Of a stretch of 22,735 nt of DNA, positions 10,366 through 22,735 are shown one piece after another (position 1 is the stretch's first letter; the number at the start of each line of letters is the position of its first letter). The stretch is from Methanobacterium sp. Maddingley MBC34 (GTDB lineage: Archaea; Methanobacteriota; Methanobacteria; Methanobacteriales; Methanobacteriaceae). A program made the position numbers and the translations under genes. Where the stretch lies: contig AMGN01000059.1 of NCBI GenBank assembly GCA_000309865.1, positions 1-22,735 of the forward strand, given 5' to 3'. The notes beneath the pieces were generated by a model. The model made no database searches, had not been told where the DNA came from, and was given only the letters and a program-made list of their open reading frames with translations.

Positions 10366-10375
10366 TTTTATATAA
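10366..10375 (-). promoter_or_regulatory. TATA box of the ATP-grasp gene
   Basis: TTATATAAAA on the minus strand is centred about 24 bases before the ATG at 10346, so transcription should begin at the start codon. It marks the likely first promoter of the envelope region. Confidence 0.55.
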
Positions 10376-10641
10376 TTTTATATTTAATTCATATAAAATA
10401 GAGTTATGTAAATTCAATGGTTTTTTGGAGATTTTAGATTATTAATATTGTTTTATTATTTTTAGGGTTGTGGATTCCAAATAATAAAATTAAATTTTTG
10501 TTACATATGATACTTTATTGTTAATTATTATCAATAATTCCTTGTGAAACTGGTTTTTAGAATGTTATTTTTTTTAAACTGTCATACTGCTTAATATTTA
10601 GAATATCTAAAAGGTTTAAAATATCAAAAGGTAATAAAACA

Positions 10642-11106
10642 TTAAAAGGTTTTTAGTATAAGATTGAACAACTTTAAAACATAATTTAAGCTTTCCTGGA
10701 TTTTAGGGGAGACTTCACAGATTAAATCCATATTTTCAGGTTGTATTCCCAGTAACAGGATTTCTGCAGGGGTAGTTGATTCCAGATATTTTATTAAAAA
10801 GGATAAGGGCATGGCATGGGTGGATATGCTGTAGTTTGCAATTTCTTCTTTAGTCACTAACTTTATGTGACCTGGGGGTTCATTCATTTCCACGGCATCT
10901 AAAAGGATAACATGGCTGGGTGTTTCTCTTTTTATGGCGCCAGTGAAATTTTCCGGCACGGTTTTCCCGTCAAAAACAGTGATATTTTTGTTTTTAAGGT
11001 TTGCTAGTTTTTGGGCCAGAATAGATCCCAAACCATCATCACCCCTCATTTCATTCCCAATTCCCAGTATCACTATTTTCTCTGGATTTTTAAGAAAATG
11101 TTTCAA
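10642..11106 (-). CDS. hycI: [NiFe]-hydrogenase maturation protease, HycI family
   Basis: The 154-residue M52 family endopeptidase removes the C-terminal peptide from a [NiFe]-hydrogenase large subunit after nickel is inserted. The signature GIGNEMRGDDGLG (15-27) is present, and D24, D70 (LLDAVE) and H97 (STHAMP) match the positions that bind nickel in HycI/HybD. LGIQPEN (119-125) is also typical. The likely start is a TTG at 11106 that overlaps the end of the methyltransferase gene by 17 bases; no good ribosome binding site is visible, so translation is probably coupled. A GTG at codon 12 would cut into the first strand and is unlikely. Which hydrogenase it processes (Frh, Mvh, Eha or Ehb types in these methanogens) cannot be told. 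Confidence 0.9.
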   Translation of the reverse strand: MKHFLKNPEKIVILGIGNEMRGDDGLGSILAQKLANLKNKNITVFDGKTVPENFTGAIKRETPSHVILLDAVEMNEPPGHIKLVTKEEIANYSISTHAMPLSFLIKYLESTTPAEILLLGIQPENMDLICEVSPKIQESLNYVLKLFNLILKTF

Positions 11107-11860
11107 TTGATGCTCTAAGAGTATCTAACCCACCTCCCATTGAATATTTTAATTTTAAAATTATTTTATCTCCTTTTTCCACATTTAACTTGTTAGTGGG
11201 AACTAAAAGAGGCGGATTCAGCATGGGTGTTGGTCCGCAGATAAAATTAGGTGTTAAAAGGGTGAATGTTGTGATTTTGATGCCTGAAACTTTTCCTTCA
11301 TTGTTAATTGGAACAATAATACTGTAATCAATTTCAGGGTTAATACGTTTTTTAAAATCAATTTTATCATATATGATAAGTTTGCTCATTAATTTGTGGT
11401 GTGGAACTTCCCCTTCATGGTAACAGGTATGGGCAATATCTATATCCAGAGCTTCCAGTCCGTTAAACACCCCACAGGGAATAACATTCCCATCTTTTTT
11501 CAGATATTTTCGCACAGCATTAATTACTGGAACCTGGTCTTCATCGATTAGAGCAGTGTCCATCATTTCACAGATTATAAGATCTGCCTTTTCAGGAAAA
11601 GAAATTGTTTTTGCATCTTTTACCATTATGGAAACGTTATTAAATGAGCTAAGATTCTTTTGGGCGATCTGGGCTGTAAAAGGATCTTTTTCCACAGCGT
11701 ATACAAAAAGAGATAGTGGGGCAGCCCAGGAGCTTAATACTCCTGAACCTGTCCCTAGATCGTATATAATCCCTTTGGATTTTTCATGTATTGCTTCGTA
11801 AAATGCCATCAGCCGCTCGGTATCTGATAGCAAGTTTTGTTGATAGGACGTAATTTTCAT
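11090..11860 (-). CDS. PRMT-like SAM-dependent methyltransferase
   Basis: The 256-residue protein has a class I methyltransferase domain: IYDLGTGSGVLS (32-43) is motif I and VEKDP (56-60) follows strand two. LIICEMMDTALIDEDQV (94-110) resembles the double-E loop of protein arginine methyltransferases and related enzymes, with E98 and E107. A second half (about 125-256), rich in beta strands and ending in LKYSMGGGLDTLR, resembles the barrel that follows the Rossmann domain in PRMTs. The substrate is unknown. It lies 39 bases after nikR and overlaps hycI, so all three are probably one transcript. The ATG is preceded only by AGG next to it, so initiation may depend on translation of nikR. It could alternatively be a small-molecule or RNA methyltransferase. 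Confidence 0.82.
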   Translation of the reverse strand: MKITSYQQNLLSDTERLMAFYEAIHEKSKGIIYDLGTGSGVLSSWAAPLSLFVYAVEKDPFTAQIAQKNLSSFNNVSIMVKDAKTISFPEKADLIICEMMDTALIDEDQVPVINAVRKYLKKDGNVIPCGVFNGLEALDIDIAHTCYHEGEVPHHKLMSKLIIYDKIDFKKRINPEIDYSIIVPINNEGKVSGIKITTFTLLTPNFICGPTPMLNPPLLVPTNKLNVEKGDKIILKLKYSMGGGLDTLRASIETFS

Positions 11861-11899
11861 CCTGTTTATCTTGTAGGAAGTGTATTATTATTTTTTTGT

Positions 11900-12304
11900 C
11901 TAGTTTTGTCCGCTGGCGGTACTGGTTAATTTAACGTGTTCTACTCCTTTGAGCCTCATGATCTTTTCGGTAAGGTCACGGATGTATTTGACGTCTCCTT
12001 TAACTACTACTACTTCCAGGCAGTGTTTTTCGGTCATGTGAACGTGCATAACAGCGTTGATGTATTCTCGGAAATCATGCTGGATGTCAGTAAGGTCTTC
12101 CATAACTCCAGTGTAGTGGTGGTCGTAGATAACGGCAATGATTCCTATACGGTCACCTTCCATTTCTTTCATCCACTGGTATCGGACGATGTAATCTTTT
12201 AATGCGTCTCTGATACCTTTAGATCGGGATTGGTATCCTCTGTCTTTTAATACTTCGTCGAACTCGTTTAACAACTTTTTGGGTAACGACATGCTTATTC
12301 TCAT
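11900..12304 (-). CDS. nikR: Nickel-responsive regulator NikR
   Basis: The 134-residue protein is a ribbon-helix-helix DNA-binding protein with a C-terminal ACT-like nickel domain. The N-terminal strand RISMSLPKKLL and helix-rich SRSKGIRDALKDYI form the RHH domain. The high-affinity nickel ligands H76, H87, H89 and C95 fall at exactly the numbers known for Escherichia coli NikR (QH, HVH, HC) when the ATG at 12304 is used. That ATG has GGAGGGAT eight bases upstream; a TTG one codon earlier fits less well. It normally represses nickel uptake genes when nickel is plentiful. No nickel transporter lies in the window, but the next genes include a hydrogenase maturation protease, so the operon has a nickel theme. 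The upstream AT-rich spacer holds a near-palindrome (12328-12340) that could be a self-regulatory site. Confidence 0.96.
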   Translation of the reverse strand: MRISMSLPKKLLNEFDEVLKDRGYQSRSKGIRDALKDYIVRYQWMKEMEGDRIGIIAVIYDHHYTGVMEDLTDIQHDFREYINAVMHVHMTEKHCLEVVVVKGDVKYIRDLTEKIMRLKGVEHVKLTSTASGQN

Positions 12305-12503
12305 CAAATTGGATCCCTCCGGATATTTAATATTATATTACAGTTTTATGGTATTTAAATGTTGCAAGTTACTTCAAATATTGTTCACTGCCAACAATTT
12401 TTGATAGCAAAACATGAACATTTTTTTGTTAAATATAATAAATCTTGATATATAAACTTTGGCATAAATCTTAATAACTTCATACTAGGATGGGAATGGT
12501 TTT

Positions 12504-12686
12504 ATGAATTATCCTAATTATAAAACATTAGGGGCCTGGTTCAACTGGTTGTTTTTGTTCTTATGTTTTTTCTTAGTTTTGGCAGTAATTTTTCTTAGTT
12601 TTGGCTGTAAAATTAATAAGAGGGAAACTTGTTTTGCAACTTTTATTAATGTAACTTTTATTAATGTAATAGCTTTATTTTCTTGA
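12504..12686 (+). CDS. Doubtful small membrane protein
   Basis: A 60-residue frame beginning MNYPNYKTLGAWFNW with one strongly hydrophobic stretch (about 16-33) and a short basic segment (KINKRE). A TATA-like GATATATAAAC lies about 50 bases upstream, but there is no ribosome binding site. The frame is partly made of the short direct repeats noted in this spacer, and AT-rich DNA easily yields such hydrophobic frames, so it may be chance. Confidence 0.2.
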   Translation: MNYPNYKTLGAWFNWLFLFLCFFLVLAVIFLSFGCKINKRETCFATFINVTFINVIALFS

Positions 12687-12842
12687 ATGTAGACTATTTG
12701 GCTAATTTCATACAAAACTTTTTAACCCCTTCCAATAACAGTACAACTCCCTTCCTAGTCATTTTTCATTAATTCAAATTTATGTTAAATTTATCTTTCT
12801 TTTAAATAGGCCATACTAAACTTTACTAATAATGTGGGGCAA

Positions 12843-12852
12843 TAAATATAAA
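12843..12852 (+). promoter_or_regulatory. TATA box of the CBS gene
   Basis: TAAATATAAA-type sequence about 55 bases before the ATG at 12902, predicting a leader of about 30 bases that contains the GGTGAT ribosome binding site at 12893-12898. Confidence 0.45.
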
Positions 12853-12901
12853 CTGAGTTAAAAATGATGATGATTGTGATGTTTTTATAAATGGTGATAA
12901 A

Positions 12902-13303
12902 ATGAAAGTTAAAGAGGCAATGAACCAAGATGTTATAACCATAACTTCCAGTACTCGTCCACCAGAAGCCTTTCAAAAGATGTACAAGGAAGGAGTGCGA
13001 AGGCTTTTTGTTATGGATGATGATGGTGAACCTGTGGGTGTGGTTTCTTATTCAGATCTTATTGGAGTTCTGGGGACCATCAAACCTTCAGCCAAAGATG
13101 TAGTTTCACTCCAAATCACTGACATAATGTCCAAAGAAGTCATCACCATTTCTGCCGATGATGGAATAGAAGATGCAGCTAACCTAATGCTACGAGCTGA
13201 CATATCTGGTTTACTGGTACTTGAAGATGATAAACCGGTGGGAGTAATTACCAAAACAGATATCTGCAGGATGGTGGCAGCAGAACTGTTAATACCCAGT
13301 TAA
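12902..13303 (+). CDS. CBS-domain pair protein
   Basis: The 133-residue protein consists of just two CBS domains in tandem (about 1-60 and 72-131), each with the typical start (VKEAMNQDVITI; ITDIMSKEVITI) and end (PVGVVSYSDLIGVL; PVGVITKTDICRMV). Such pairs bind adenosine nucleotides such as AMP, ATP or SAM and usually act as energy or ligand sensors, either alone or on a partner. No effector domain is attached, and no obvious partner is adjacent, so the target is unknown. The ATG has GGTGAT three bases upstream, a strong but close site. It stands alone between the nikR spacer and the tRNA-Gly genes. Confidence 0.92.
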   Translation: MKVKEAMNQDVITITSSTRPPEAFQKMYKEGVRRLFVMDDDGEPVGVVSYSDLIGVLGTIKPSAKDVVSLQITDIMSKEVITISADDGIEDAANLMLRADISGLLVLEDDKPVGVITKTDICRMVAAELLIPS

Positions 13304-13473
13304 AACAGTCCCTTTCTTATTTTAACTTTAATCTCCTTTCTTATTCTCAATTTATCATATTTTTAAATTTCATGTAATTTCAATGGAAATTAAAAATCCG
13401 TTGAGAATTTTTGAAAATCAAGTATTTTAAAAATAAGATGGATGTTGAGTAAAATAATTATCGTAAAATAAGG

Positions 13474-13631
<158 letters not shown>

Positions 13632-13651
13632 ACCGTGATTTTTCCGTTCAT

Positions 13652-13664
13652 CTTATTTATATGT
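13652..13664 (-). promoter_or_regulatory. TATA box of the tRNA-Gly pair
   Basis: ACATATAAATAAG on the minus strand is centred about 28 bases before the first base of tRNA-Gly(GCC), the expected distance for transcription starting just ahead of the mature 5' end. Confidence 0.65.
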
Positions 13665-14317
13665 TTAGGTTTTCAACTGTATTCTATTGAAGTTATTAGT
13701 GGGTGTTAACTTAAGGAAATATAATGGGGGAGTTAAATTTAACTTAAAATGCTTATTAAATGGAGGATTATAATTTATTTATTAATAAAATTGTTTATAT
13801 CATATTAAACATACCAGAACTATTTTATAAGTTGATAAAAACTAAATAAATTGTTGAAATAAAAAATTAACCATTAAAATTGGGTAAATGAGGTTAATAA
13901 TGAGAAAAAATAAAAATTAACAAATATAATTCATTTTATATCCTCTTTAATTATTTTTTTTATCTTTTAATGTATTTTATAATCATAAAATTAATAAATA
14001 ATTTAGTTATAAGGTAAAATTCATTTTTTAGATTTGATTGGGTATTGTTTCAGTATTTATGGGTGTTAAATTATTGTTTTGATCTTGTTGGGTTTGTTGG
14101 AATTATACAGTCCTTTCACTATATCAGTCCTTTCAGTGCATTTGTTTCTTCCACTTATTAACCCGGTTTTCAATCAGGTTCCGGTTGATTAACTTATGGT
14201 GATGTTGTATGTAACATGTGGAATGTATCGGCACATCAAAAAGTATTAGTAGAAATAAATTTGGGATAATTAAGGTTAAATATTAATTCTTAAGATTACA
14301 ATAGTAAACATGGAGGG
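13665..14317. other. Long AT-rich spacer between tRNA-Gly genes and the UspA gene
   Basis: About 650 bases with no gene I can support. The left two thirds are very AT-rich. The right third (14040-14240) is less so and holds two direct copies of CAGTCCTTTCA and several short inverted repeats (for example ATGTG/CACAT around 14217-14236). A TATA-like TTAAATATTAA at 14276-14286 suits the UspA gene. Confidence 0.5.
14108..14135. repeat. Direct repeat CAGTCCTTTCA, two copies
   Basis: Copies at 14108-14118 and 14125-14135, repeating every 17 bases, in the spacer upstream of the UspA gene. They could be paired regulator sites or part of a short RNA. No function is known to me. Confidence 0.7.
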
Positions 14318-14770
14318 ATGAAACTGTATAAAAAAATATTACTCCCCACTGATGGCTCAGAATATTCTGAAAAAGCTGGAGAATATGCAATATGGATTGC
14401 TGATAAGAGTATTTCCCAGATAATTGTCTTAAATGTAGTTGACACCTCTTATTTGAGATCTATACCTCAGCAAGATCTAGAATTGAGCTTGGAAGAACAA
14501 TTCAAGGCAGAGGGGAACATAGCAGTTAAAAAATTTTCTGAAAAGCTTGAAGAAAGTCAATGTGATGGCACATGTAAAAACGTTCAGTTTATTTCACTTA
14601 TTAAAAAGGGTAAGCCTGCTGATGAAATATTAAAAATCATTAAAGAAGAAGAGATCGATCTGGTGGTAATTGGAGCTTCAGGTAAACATGGATTAAACCG
14701 ATTATATCCCGGAAGTGTCACCGAAAGAGTGGTGAGATCTGCCAACTGTCCTGTTTTAGTGGTAAAGTGA
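14318..14770 (+). CDS. Universal stress protein, UspA family, ATP-binding type
   Basis: The 150-residue single-domain protein has the UspA fold: KKILLPTDGSEYSEKA at the N terminus (with the D of PTDGS that contacts nucleotide) and GASGKHGLNRLYPGS near the C terminus, an exact G-x2-G-x9-G-S match to the ATP-binding class. It ends CPVLVVK as usual. The role is a cytoplasmic stress or energy regulator; no partner is shown. The start is unusual: GGAGG at 14312-14316 leaves only one base before the ATG at 14318, while an in-frame CTG at 14324 lies at the ideal distance and would give the family-typical N terminus MYKKILLPTDG. I keep the ATG because CTG starts are rare. The gene stands alone between two long spacers. 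Confidence 0.92.
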   Translation: MKLYKKILLPTDGSEYSEKAGEYAIWIADKSISQIIVLNVVDTSYLRSIPQQDLELSLEEQFKAEGNIAVKKFSEKLEESQCDGTCKNVQFISLIKKGKPADEILKIIKEEEIDLVVIGASGKHGLNRLYPGSVTERVVRSANCPVLVVK

Positions 14771-15275
14771 TTTTTTTCACATAACTACCTATTTTTTTTA
14801 GAATTTTTTTAAAGCAACATAAAACACATATATTTTGAATCGTAGGGCAACATTAAAATCATCTAGTTAGATGTACTAAGCAAATTTAAATTTAATTAAC
14901 CTTTAAAAACAATAAACTAAACTAATTAATGTTCAAACACTTATTAAACGATTTTAACTCTTTTCTAATAGGCTTTACTTCATTTGAATTTATTATTTAT
15001 CTGCCGTAATCTTTATATTGTAGATATTTCTATCAATACAAGTTGAATTAGGAATGTCTCTTAAAAGTCATGATGTGGCTTAAATATGTTTATTAATAAT
15101 CCCTATTCGCTTAATGGATAATTTATAGTTCTAAAAATTAGTAAGTCATAATAAAAATCTTAATAAAAATCCTCAAAAACCGAAAAATACGTATTAAAAT
15201 GTGTAATTAATAAAATCTAGAAAAATCATTTTTATAATGTAACTGTTTAATGATTGATTTGTAATTGGTGTTAAC
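14771..15275. other. AT-rich spacer between the UspA and TrkA genes
   Basis: About 500 bases without a supportable gene. T runs at 14771-14777 and 14791-14799 just past the UspA stop suit its termination. Nearer the trkA gene, TTTTTATAATG around 15229-15239 could be its TATA box. Confidence 0.45.
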
Positions 15276-15923
15276 ATGTATGTAGTTATAATGGGCGGCG
15301 GAAGGGTTGGTTTAACCCTGGCTAATTACTTGGTGGCATCTGGAAATGATGTAGCTCTCATTGAGAGTGATAGTGGATTATGTGGAAATGCAGCGGTAGA
15401 ATTAGATGCGCTTGTGATTTGCGGAAGCGGGACCGATGTAAAAACACTTGAAGAGGCTAGTATTGCTGATGCTGATGTTTTTGTTGCTGCTACCGGTCAT
15501 GATGAGGCTAACCTGCTCTCCTGCATACTGGTAAAGGAGTATAACGTTCCCAAGATCATTGCCAGGGTAAGTAATCCCGATCATGAAGAGGCATTTAAAA
15601 AGGTGGGCATACATGATGTTATTAGCCCGGAACTCACCGCTGCAGGGTACCTGGAAAAACTGATTAACCGCCCAAAAATTGCGGATCTAATTGTGGTTGG
15701 TAAGGGAAATGCAGAGCTTCTAGACATAAGCATCGAGAATTCCAGAATTGTAGGGAAAAGAGTGGGTGATCTGAGCCCTACTGATGATTATATCATCGCA
15801 GCCATCCATCAAAATGGTGAGATGTACATCCCTCGAGATGATTGGGTTCTTGAAAAAAATGAAAAAGTATCAGTACTGGTGAAGAGCAGGTCCGTGAAGA
15901 AAGTAACTTCTATTTTTGTTTAA
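15276..15923 (+). CDS. trkA: TrkA-type RCK protein, potassium channel/transporter regulatory subunit
   Basis: The 215-residue protein has an N-terminal TrkA-N (RCK) domain with the dinucleotide-binding MGGGRVG (6-12), the acidic residue E30 at the end of the second strand (ALIESD), and the typical ICGSGTD and ATGHDEANLL segments. A TrkA-C domain follows (about 140-215, with SRIVGKRVGDL). Soluble single-RCK proteins of this size gate a membrane K+ transporter (TrkH/KtrB) or channel on binding NAD(H) or ATP. No such membrane subunit is in the window, so the partner is elsewhere. The ATG has GGTG five bases upstream. Confidence 0.9.
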   Translation: MYVVIMGGGRVGLTLANYLVASGNDVALIESDSGLCGNAAVELDALVICGSGTDVKTLEEASIADADVFVAATGHDEANLLSCILVKEYNVPKIIARVSNPDHEEAFKKVGIHDVISPELTAAGYLEKLINRPKIADLIVVGKGNAELLDISIENSRIVGKRVGDLSPTDDYIIAAIHQNGEMYIPRDDWVLEKNEKVSVLVKSRSVKKVTSIFV

Positions 15924-16064
15924 ATGAGAGTATCAATTCATCAAGAATCATCAAGAATTCAATTATTTATCTAATTCTTTAAATTTTAAATCTTAAATTC
16001 TAATCCTTCAAACATTCATTTTTTTGATATTAAAGAGTTTTAATAAGGCTGTTTAAACTAGATC

Positions 16065-16108
16065 CACTTTAAAAATAGATTCAATTCTAAACACTTTAAA
16101 AATAGATT
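16065..16108. repeat. Direct repeat of 17 bp in the trkA/cobQ spacer
   Basis: CACTTTAAAAATAGATT occurs at 16065-16081 and 16092-16108, a period of 27 bases, in the 297-base region where trkA and cobQ converge. Nothing else in that spacer looks like a gene. Confidence 0.75.
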
Positions 16109-16220
16109 TCACCTTATTACTTAATTAGATTCAATTAACTTTCATATTTTATGTTTAAGTCGGTGAAAATTACTAGAAAGAAAAAAGAAAGAAAAAAAGG
16201 ATAGTAATTAACTAAACAAT

Positions 16221-17756
<1,536 letters not shown>

Positions 17757-17777
17757 TTTTTTATCACTTCTTAGCAT

Positions 17778-20086
<2,309 letters not shown>

Positions 20087-20119
20087 AAGAATTAAAAATC
20101 AGGATCAAACTGGTTTTTT

Positions 20120-20150
20120 AGGGGGGATTAATTCCCCTTTTTAAAATTTT
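20120..20150 (+). terminator. Hairpin and T-run terminator after lonB
   Basis: Six G (20121-20126), ATTAATT and four C (20134-20137) can form a short stem, followed at once by five T and then a longer T tract. It is the most GC-rich element in an AT-rich spacer and sits about 35 bases past the lonB stop. Confidence 0.65.
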
Positions 20151-20381
20151 TTTATAAAGTTTATTTTTGAAAAATGTTTTTTGTAACTGTTTTTAAGATT
20201 AAATAAATTTAATATCAGAATTATAAGTAAATACATTACTATAAATGACAATAACAACATAATCAATACACAGAAAAGTAAATGTGGATGTTCTTGATTA
20301 TTTCGGCTATTTTTAAATACTAATTTTATAGCGTTATAATTGGATTGCCTGATTTTACTTGCATGATTTGTTAAATTAATT

Positions 20382-22047
<1,666 letters not shown>

Positions 22048-22052
22048 TTTTC

Positions 22053-22088
22053 GAAGAATTCTTCTTATTTCCTGTAATTCTTTTTTTT
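22053..22088 (+). terminator. Palindrome and T run after the helicase gene
   Basis: GAAGAATTCTTC (22053-22064), a perfect palindrome, starts six bases past the stop codon and is followed by a pyrimidine-rich stretch and eight T (22081-22088). The stem would be only four pairs, so the T run is the better termination signal. Confidence 0.4.
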
Positions 22089-22278
22089 AATGACAAATAC
22101 TGAATCTTTTTATAATTACAATCCTGAATTATTCATTATAGTTTTAAAAATTATATTTTACATTAAATGAAATTTACATTAGAAAATTGTATTAAAAATA
22201 AAACATTTTACTCAATTTAAAATTATTTCTCAATTTAATTTATCCATAATTTCGAATTATTATTTTTTTAAGTTATAT

Positions 22279-22695
22279 TTATAAATCCAGAGTTTTAACC
22301 AGGGTAAGAATATTTTTCCCATCATTAAACTGGTAATGAACACGGTCAGTCACGGTTTTCAGGAAATGAATACCCAAACCCCCAGGAGATCTTTCTTCCA
22401 GGGGCGCCCCTAAATCGGGTTCATCAGCTTCAAGGGGATTAAAAGGTTCTCCTCTATCCTGTATCTGGATTATGATCTTATCATTTTCTTTCCAGATGGT
22501 GATGTGGATGGGGCCAGTTTGATGGGTGTAACCATGCAGGATAATATTGGAGGCAACTTCATCCACAGCCAATTGCAGCTGGAAAACACCCTTTTCATTT
22601 AAACCCAGTTCATGAGTACTTGAAGTGGTAAAATCAGCTATATTGGACAGGTTCTCCAGATCTGCCTTCACCCGAAGTTTGAATTTCTTATCCAT
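22279..22695 (-). CDS. RsbW/SpoIIAB-like anti-sigma-type serine kinase (GHKL ATPase)
   Basis: The 138-residue single-domain protein has the GHKL ATP-binding fold of the RsbW group: the N box QLAVDEVASNIILHGY (41-56, with E46 and N50), the G1 box DRGEPFNP (80-87), and the G2 box SPGGLGI (103-109). In bacteria such proteins bind and inhibit a sigma factor or phosphorylate a STAS-domain antagonist. Archaea have no sigma factors, so here it should act on a STAS partner or another target. The ATG has GGAGGAT seven bases upstream, the best ribosome binding site on the right side. Any STAS or PP2C-type phosphatase partner would be upstream, past the right edge. It converges with the helicase gene across a 231-base AT-rich spacer with no visible gene. 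Confidence 0.9.
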   Translation of the reverse strand: MDKKFKLRVKADLENLSNIADFTTSSTHELGLNEKGVFQLQLAVDEVASNIILHGYTHQTGPIHITIWKENDKIIIQIQDRGEPFNPLEADEPDLGAPLEERSPGGLGIHFLKTVTDRVHYQFNDGKNILTLVKTLDL

Positions 22696-22735
22696 TCACA
22701 CAATCCTCCTCACGATCACAACCCAAGATCACACA

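Larger units (their letters stand above)
12305..12901. other. AT-rich spacer between nikR and the CBS gene
   Basis: A divergent promoter region for nikR (minus) and the CBS gene (plus). Apart from a doubtful small reading frame at 12504-12686, I see no gene. Two short direct repeats stand out: TTTTCTTAGTTTTGGC twice between about 12568 and 12606, and AACTTTTATTAATGT twice between about 12638 and 12667. Confidence 0.5.

Noticed and set aside
12518..12715. Lysine-rich minus-strand frame of 65 residues in the nikR/CBS spacer
   Set aside because: No ribosome binding site, low complexity composition and overlap with the short direct repeats; likely chance.
12305..12901. NikR operator of the Escherichia coli type (GTATGA-N16-TCATAC)
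   Set aside because: No such pair is visible; only a weak AT near-palindrome at 12328-12340.
17757..17777. Seven-codon N-terminal extension of cobQ
   Set aside because: No ribosome binding site precedes the ATG at 17777, while GTGAT lies six bases before the ATG at 17756.

Overview
The window is chromosomal DNA of a mesophilic methanogenic archaeon of the order Methanobacteriales, most like Methanobacterium. Evidence: a proteasome-activating nucleotidase, archaeal MBF1, LonB and the methanogen family DUF356; Mur-ligase, MraY and ATP-grasp genes of the type that build pseudomurein, the cell wall polymer of Methanobacteriales and Methanopyrus; NikR next to a hydrogenase maturation protease; AT-rich intergenic DNA with TATA boxes; and GGTGA-type ribosome binding sites. 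I see no insertion sequence, prophage, CRISPR array or broken gene. The layout looks like a conserved housekeeping chromosome.

Layout. (1) 26-1896: pan and mbf1, transcribed divergently. (2) 2054-10346, all minus strand: a cell envelope region. In transcription order it holds a CarB-like ATP-grasp protein, an MraY-like glycosyl-phosphate transferase, a pMurE-like ligase, a MurC/MurT-like ligase with a zinc-ribbon insert, a short membrane protein with one POTRA-like domain, a secreted C-terminally anchored protein with a zinc ribbon, and a DUF356 protein. The last three are spaced and ribosome-bound like one operon and follow the MurC-like gene by about 60 bases. (3) 10642-12304, minus: nikR, a PRMT-like methyltransferase and hycI, which look like a nickel/[NiFe]-hydrogenase module. 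(4) 12902-13629: a CBS-pair protein, then two tRNA-Gly genes (UCC and GCC anticodons) on the minus strand, two bases apart. (5) 14318-15923: a UspA protein and a TrkA-type RCK protein, each alone in long AT-rich spacers. (6) 16221-20086: cobQ and lonB, divergent. (7) 20464-22695: a DEAD-box RNA helicase with a DbpA-type C-terminal domain, converging on an RsbW-like kinase whose upstream partners would lie past the right edge.

How the genes work together. The central cluster should supply the late cytoplasmic and membrane steps of pseudomurein synthesis: peptide ligation by the two Mur ligases, an amino-acid or peptide ligation by the ATP-grasp enzyme, and transfer to the undecaprenyl carrier by the MraY homologue. 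The most interesting part is the uncharacterised pair at 2438-4155. The smaller protein has the FtsQ/DivIB plan of a short cytoplasmic tail, one membrane helix and one POTRA-like domain outside, and sits beside a MurC-like ligase, much as ftsQ sits beside murC and ddl in bacterial dcw clusters. This suggests an archaeal envelope-assembly or division module. That reading is inference.
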